Part shown: positions 6,048 through 7,242 of the stretch, in pieces
Layout of the letters: every line of letters starts with the position of its first letter
How positions within the stretch are numbered: the stretch's first letter is position 1
NCBI GenBank assembly: GCA_030695265.1
Contig: JAUYTA010000525.1
Coordinates: 1-7,242, forward strand
Origin: Bacteroidota bacterium
Lineage (GTDB): Bacteria > Bacteroidota > Bacteroidia > Bacteroidales > Prolixibacteraceae
Length of the DNA stretch: 7,242 bases
Direction of reading: 5' to 3'
The notes under the pieces: generated by a model
The model's database searches: none
Seen by the model: the letters and a program-made list of their open reading frames with translations, nothing else
What the model was told of the DNA's origin: nothing
Translations under genes and position numbers: made by a program

Positions 6048-7242
6048 CTATTTTCCTCCCAATAGCTTTTCAACCATCCACTCCTGCATTTTTTCACGTT
6101 GCTCAGGATAGGTCCAGTGGCCGGTTTCTTCGTAAATAGTCAACGATTTAGGCGCCTGAATAACATTGTAAGCCGAATACATCGAAGTTGGCGGGCAGGT
6201 TACATCGTTGTATCCCCATGAATAATAGCCCGGCACTTTCACCTGACGTGCAAAGTTCACGACATCGTAATATTTCGAAGTTTCAATCTTGTCTTTTTTG
6301 TTATCGAAAGCTTTGTTAGCATCGTTAAACATGTGAGGCCACCCTCCTGCCCTACCGTGCAGATAGCCGGTCAGGTCGCTAAGTGCAGGATAAAAAGCCG
6401 CAAGGTATTTCACGCGCGAATCCAGACCGGCAGTAACAATCGACAAAGCGCCACCCTGACTTCCGCCGGTAACTGCCAAAGTTGAGCCGTCGAATTCAGG
6501 CAATGAATAAATAAAGTCGATGGCACGAACACAACCCAGGTAAACCCGTTTGTAATAATAACGGTCGCGGTCGTCGAGGTTATAAAACGGATAGCCGTCC
6601 AAAACCGATCTGCCCATGTCGGCATAAACAGCAGGATCCAGCGTAACCGGAATGCCATGTATACCAATTTCAAAAGTAATAGCACCATTTTCGGCCATGG
6701 CCACATCGCCACCGTACGCCCGAACACCTGCTCCGGGAACTTTCAGTACCGCCGGATATTTGCCCGCTTTTTTGGGTACGCACAAAATTCCGTACATGCG
6801 GGTTCCCACTTTGTAATTCTGAATATTGGCCTGATAAACATTAACTTTTTCTGTGCAACGGTCGGGCAATAAAGTCAGTTTTACATCCATCGGAACTTTG
6901 GCTGCTTCGGCTTTGGCTTTGTCCCAGAACTGAACGAAATCGGCCGGCTGTTCAGTGGTCGGTTTAATTTGTTCCGGAGAATAGGCAGCAGTAGCAAGGT
7001 TTTCGTAACGAACACCGTCAACCACAGCCGAAACTTTACAGCGCAGGAATCCGGCATCTTTTAAAGTTCCGGCATCAATCCTGAACTGGCCATCTTTCAA
7101 AACTGCCGAATCGCGTTTGGTTGGTGTAATCATTTCAGGACCAAATTCATACTTGATTTTCACATTCTGAACCGGTTCGCTGTTTTTTAGCACCGATACC
7201 TGAAAACGGGCAGCTTCGCCGGGTTTGTAAACCCAGTTGGTA
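6048..7242 (-). CDS. CE7/AXE1-type acetyl esterase, 5' end beyond the window
   Basis: This is an alpha/beta hydrolase of the acetylxylan esterase (AXE1, CE7) type, which removes O-acetyl groups from xylan or other oligosaccharides. The reading frame stays open to the right edge: 16 further residues (TNWVYKPGEAARFQVS) precede the GTG at 7193, which is therefore most likely an internal Val; the signal peptide and true start are missing. Numbering from that GTG, residues 1-75 form a beta-rich N-terminal domain, and the hydrolase follows. Features are PAVLKVPGAGVRAYGG (147-162, oxyanion region), GGSQGG (243-248) with nucleophile Ser245, D330 in WGYNDVTCPPTS, and H359 in EETGHW, a complete triad. 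FWDKAKAE (89-96) is typical of AXE1 proteins. It is transcribed towards the other four genes, so it belongs to a different transcript, though its function fits the cluster. A cephalosporin-C deacetylase-like activity is part of the same family; natural substrate unknown. Confidence 0.87.
   Translation of the reverse strand, partial: TNWVYKPGEAARFQVSVLKNSEPVQNVKIKYEFGPEMITPTKRDSAVLKDGQFRIDAGTLKDAGFLRCKVSAVVDGVRYENLATAAYSPEQIKPTTEQPADFVQFWDKAKAEAAKVPMDVKLTLLPDRCTEKVNVYQANIQNYKVGTRMYGILCVPKKAGKYPAVLKVPGAGVRAYGGDVAMAENGAITFEIGIHGIPVTLDPAVYADMGRSVLDGYPFYNLDDRDRYYYKRVYLGCVRAIDFIYSLPEFDGSTLAVTGGSQGGALSIVTAGLDSRVKYLAAFYPALSDLTGYLHGRAGGWPHMFNDANKAFDNKKDKIETSKYYDVVNFARQVKVPGYYSWGYNDVTCPPTSMYSAYNVIQAPKSLTIYEETGHWTYPEQREKMQEWMVEKLLGGK

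Noticed and set aside
7191..7193. GTG (complement) as the start of the acetyl esterase
   Set aside because: The frame continues to the right edge with sensible beta-domain sequence, and no signal peptide follows this codon.

Overview
The window looks like chromosomal DNA of a carbohydrate-degrading Bacteroidota, perhaps Marinilabiliales/Prolixibacteraceae-like. The evidence is the clustering of secreted polysaccharide lyases and carbohydrate esterases, the absence of clear Shine-Dalgarno sites, AT-rich leaders before start codons, and one promoter-like site of the Bacteroidota -33/-7 type. Taxonomy is inferred from style only; no marker gene is present.

Layout from left to right: (1) a 5'-truncated heparinase II/III-type polysaccharide lyase gene (+), open at the left edge and ending at 1697; (2) a 205-bp spacer with a palindromic repeat cluster (about 1709-1804) and a promoter-like site with a 14-bp direct repeat; (3) a complete AAA_14/DUF4143-type ATPase gene (+, 1903-3045); (4) only 25 bp later, a secreted CE15-type glucuronoyl esterase gene (+, 3071-4336); (5) a 235-bp spacer with two further kinds of short repeat; (6) a secreted seven-bladed-propeller protein resembling the GH145/PL42 group that acts on L-rhamnose-alpha-1,4-glucuronate caps (+, 4572-5948); (7) a 99-bp spacer between convergent genes with a bidirectional-terminator-like structure; (8) a CE7/AXE1-type acetyl esterase gene (-), ending at 6048 and running off the right edge with its 5' end missing.

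Together the four carbohydrate-active genes fit removal of uronic-acid decorations from a complex acidic glycan. The lyase would cleave at uronate, CE15 would hydrolyse glucuronate esters, the propeller enzyme would remove rhamnose next to glucuronate, and CE7 would remove acetyl groups. The target could be plant arabinogalactan, glucuronoxylan, pectin or an algal/bacterial rhamno-glucuronan; the window cannot decide between them. No SusC/SusD pair, sulfatase or regulator is visible. The ATPase is functionally unrelated, has repeats and its own promoter-like site upstream, and looks like an accessory insertion in the saccharolytic cluster.

No tRNA, rRNA, CRISPR array, transposase or known riboswitch was recognised. 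I found no wholly new system. The least explained parts are the repeat clusters, the unassigned lyase subfamily and the ATPase placement.
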